Source of the DNA: an uncultured Blautia sp.
GTDB taxonomy: Bacteria > Bacillota > Clostridia > Lachnospirales > Lachnospiraceae
Length of the DNA stretch: 15,474 bases
NCBI GenBank assembly: GCA_945872375.1
Contig: CAMBYR010000020.1
Coordinates: 1-15,474, forward strand
Reading direction: 5' to 3'
A model generated the notes under the pieces. That model did not search any database, was not told the origin of the DNA, and saw only the letters and a list, made by a program, of their open reading frames with translations. The position numbers and the translations under genes are program-made. Positions 13,828 to 15,474 of this stretch are shown in pieces (the stretch's first letter is position 1; the number at the start of each line of letters is the position of its first letter).

Positions 13828-14496
13828 GGGAATGGTTTCCAGGAGAATCTCGCGAAAAGCATTCAGCTCTGACGCAGAATAGCTGCTGAATCCAGGCTGC
13901 AGGACATCTTCGGAGTCTCTGTATGCCTGGAGATAATACGCTTTGGCGCCTTTCAGCCACTGCCCGATTTTCCGGAAATCGTTTTCTGTATGAAGCTCCC
14001 GGACAACTGTGGTGCGAAATTCGTAATCCAGGGAACCGTTCATCAGAAAGGAAATGCTTTCCCGGATGGCTGTCAGATCAGGATGGGAAATTCCCGTGAG
14101 AATTTCATAATGCTCCGGGCTGGATTTAATATCCATGGCAGCCTTCTGGATCAGGCCTTTTTCTGCAAGTGATTTTAATACATCAGGCCGGGAACCATTG
14201 GTATCCAGTTTGATTTCATAACCAAGCTCCCGGATTTCCCGGAGAAAATCCGTCAGTTCCGGGTACAGTGTGGGTTCTCCTCCGGTGATACAGACGCCAT
14301 CCAGAATCCCGCGGCGTTTTTTCAGAAAAGAAAGAATTTCTTCCTGAGAAAATTCCGGCTGCAAAGAGGAATGCAGAACGAGAGAACTGTTGTGACAGAA
14401 GGGACAGCGAAAGTTGCAGCCGCCGATAAAAATGGTGGCAGCTACCCTGCCGGGATAATCCAGCAGGGTCGTTTTATTTAAACCACATATTTTCAT
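13801..14496 (-). CDS. Radical SAM activating enzyme, anaerobic ribonucleotide reductase activase type
   Basis: The 231-residue protein begins MKICGLNKTTLLDYPGRVAA and has the radical SAM cluster motif CxxxCxxC (Cys27, Cys31, Cys34, in GGCNFRCPFC), then TGGEPT (71-76, SAM binding) and KLDTNG (96-101). The LDYPG start and overall length match the clostridial branch of NrdG-type activases, which install a glycyl radical on a partner enzyme such as NrdD. The ATG at 14496 is chosen over an in-frame start nine codons upstream because AAGGAG sits six bases before it. No glycyl-radical enzyme gene is adjacent, so the partner is not shown. It converges on the DUF6128-like gene with a 27-base overlap. 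Confidence 0.87.
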   Translation of the reverse strand: MKICGLNKTTLLDYPGRVAATIFIGGCNFRCPFCHNSSLVLHSSLQPEFSQEEILSFLKKRRGILDGVCITGGEPTLYPELTDFLREIRELGYEIKLDTNGSRPDVLKSLAEKGLIQKAAMDIKSSPEHYEILTGISHPDLTAIRESISFLMNGSLDYEFRTTVVRELHTENDFRKIGQWLKGAKAYYLQAYRDSEDVLQPGFSSYSASELNAFREILLETIPLVEIRGMD

Positions 14497-14549
14497 GACA
14501 TACTCCTTTTTATTTTCCTGCAAAACGAAGCTTTCTTTTTGTCAGATAG

Positions 14550-14578
14550 ATTTTACTTCCTCTGCATTGATTTTGCAA
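14550..14578 (-). promoter_or_regulatory. Promoter of the radical SAM activase gene
   Basis: On the minus strand, TTGCAA (14578-14573) and TAAAAT (14555-14550) are 17 bases apart. It interleaves with the plus-strand tadA promoter, and the two -35 boxes are adjacent. Confidence 0.5.
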
Positions 14579-14595
14579 GGCGGATTCGATATAAT
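14567..14595 (+). promoter_or_regulatory. Promoter of tadA
   Basis: TTGATT (14567-14572) and a perfect TATAAT (14590-14595) are 17 bases apart. The leader to the GTG start is about 55 bases. Confidence 0.75.
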
Positions 14596-14657
14596 AATAC
14601 ATCGGAAACCGGCAGGCGGAGAGCCTGAACATACGGATAAAAGAGGAGGTCTTTTTG

Positions 14658-15158
14658 GTGACGGAACAGGAACGGTTTATGAAAGAAGCCATCCGGCAGG
14701 CGAAAAAGGCACGTGCGCTGAATGAAGTTCCCATCGGCTGTGTCATTGTCTGTGACGGAAAAATCATTGCCAGAGGCTACAACAGAAGAAATACCGATAA
14801 AAACACGCTTTCCCATGCAGAGCTCAATGCCATTCGCCGTGCATCCCGGAAGCTTGGAGACTGGAGACTGGAAGGATGTACCATGTATGTGACGCTGGAA
14901 CCGTGTCAGATGTGTGCAGGAGCCCTTGTACAGTCCAGGATCGATCATGTTGTCATCGGAAGTATGAACCCCAAGGCAGGCTGCGCAGGATCTGTGCTGA
15001 ATCTTCTGGAGATGGACGGGTTCAATCATAAGGTTCTGGTGACCAGAGGAATCATGGAAGAGGAATGTTCCCAAATGCTGTCAGACTTTTTCCGGGAACT
15101 ACGTGAACAGAAAAAAGCGTTAAAAGAGGCAAAAAAAAGTGATGCTGTTCTTCCATGA
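14658..15158 (+). CDS. tadA: tRNA-specific adenosine deaminase
   Basis: The 166-residue protein has the zinc deaminase signature HAE (53-55, zinc ligand His53 and proton shuttle Glu55) and PCQMC (82-86, zinc ligands Cys83 and Cys86). NEVPIGCVIV (22-31) is the TadA-type start of the fold. It converts A34 to inosine in tRNA-Arg(ACG), an essential step in decoding. Three starts are possible (TTG 14655, GTG 14658, ATG 14679). The GTG has the best spacing, eight bases, from AGGAGG, and the ATG would cut into the first helix. A Lys-rich tail of about 20 residues ends the protein. The neighbouring SRP RNA gene is on the opposite strand, and the tadA stop lies inside the shared terminator. Confidence 0.95.
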   Translation: MTEQERFMKEAIRQAKKARALNEVPIGCVIVCDGKIIARGYNRRNTDKNTLSHAELNAIRRASRKLGDWRLEGCTMYVTLEPCQMCAGALVQSRIDHVVIGSMNPKAGCAGSVLNLLEMDGFNHKVLVTRGIMEEECSQMLSDFFRELREQKKALKEAKKSDAVLP

Positions 15159-15177
15159 CAGTATCACTTCATTTTTT
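15131..15177. terminator. Bidirectional terminator shared by tadA and the SRP RNA gene
   Basis: AAGTGAT-G-CTGT (15137-15148) pairs with ACAG-T-ATCACTT (15158-15169), a 12-pair stem including one G-T. It is flanked by eight A residues upstream and six T residues downstream, so it works in both directions. The TGA of tadA (15156-15158) lies in its loop and the base of the right arm. Confidence 0.88.
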
Positions 15178-15223
15178 AGAAAACGCACCGGACTACGCTG
15201 CCGGAAACGAATATTATTCTTTT

Positions 15224-15474
15224 ACGCGCGCCGCACTTCGAAATGCACTCACAGACGTTACCTTTACAGTTAACTCAGCCCAGGCACCCTTACGGCACAC
15301 AGGAGGTTCTGCTTAGTGCTGCTGCATTCCTGCCCTGACACGGTTCACGGATTCCTGTTGCGTAAGACCCAGACGTCAACGCCACTTATAAAGGGCAGCT
15401 CCACAAGGAACACCCCTCGGATTGGCATCACCCCTGCTGTAGCGGATTGCAGGTACAGGGCACCGCTATCTCCC
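15224..15474 (-). ncRNA. ffs: Signal recognition particle RNA, large Bacillus type (5' end outside the window)
   Basis: The minus strand reads closely like the Bacillus SRP RNA. An Alu-domain part (GGTGCCCTGTACCTGCAATC near 15463-15444) is followed by long helix-5 strands. Domain IV then has AGG, a GGAA tetraloop (15330-15327) and the AGCAGC side of the symmetric loop. Three pairs that close the tetraloop are changed on both strands relative to the Bacillus sequence I recall, which keeps the pairing. About 15-20 bases of the 5' end lie beyond the window; the 3' end is approximate. The RNA binds Ffh and guides membrane-protein targeting. Transcription should stop at the terminator at 15131-15177. 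Confidence 0.92.

Overview
The window looks like chromosomal DNA of a low-to-mid GC, anaerobic, potentially spore-forming Firmicute, most likely a member of Lachnospiraceae (Blautia-like). The evidence is a split transketolase, a YyaC-type spore protein, a large Bacillus-type SRP RNA, a clostridial-type glycyl-radical activase, and uncharacterised families (DUF5711-like, DUF6128-like, LysM/MPN-like) that I associate with that family. Genus-level placement is inference. Twelve of fifteen protein genes read on the minus strand, so that is probably the leading strand.

Layout. 1-143: a strong minus-strand promoter pointing out of the window (rRNA-operon-like) sits behind the terminator of the gene to its right. 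183-3785 (minus): three envelope genes, encoding a LysM protein with a degenerate JAB/MPN-like domain, a DUF5711-like membrane-anchored sensor-like protein, and a CvpA-family membrane protein. A palindromic repeat lies in the leader of the last two. 3786-4089: a gene-free leader with strong hairpins. 4090-4644 (plus): yyaC. 4628-7107 (minus): transaldolase and the two transketolase subunits, forming the non-oxidative pentose phosphate operon with its own extended -10 promoter. 7392-11125 (minus): dnaX-ebfC-recR, a replication/recombination cluster, with a LacI-family regulator gene joined to the end of recR by a GTGA overlap. 11228-12310 (minus): pfkA, with a second copy of the palindromic repeat core in its leader. 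12522-12595 (minus): tRNA-Pro(CGG) with a consensus promoter and a terminator. 12775-13827 (plus): an unknown two-domain protein that overlaps, tail to tail, a radical SAM activase gene (13801-14496, minus). 14550-14595: divergent overlapping promoters for that gene and tadA. 14658-15158 (plus): tadA. 15224-15474 (minus): SRP RNA, cut by the window edge at its 5' end, sharing a bidirectional terminator with tadA.

Functionally, the window combines central carbon metabolism (pfkA, tal, tkt), clamp loading and recombination (dnaX, ebfC, recR), translation and secretion (tadA, tRNA-Pro, SRP RNA), and envelope or sporulation-related genes. I see no prophage, insertion sequence, CRISPR array, toxin-antitoxin pair or defence island. 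The least described parts are the pseudo-JAMM/LysM protein, the DUF6128-like protein, the dispersed palindromic leader element, the LacI regulator fused to the dnaX operon, and the structured leader of yyaC. I do not see a clearly new multi-gene system.
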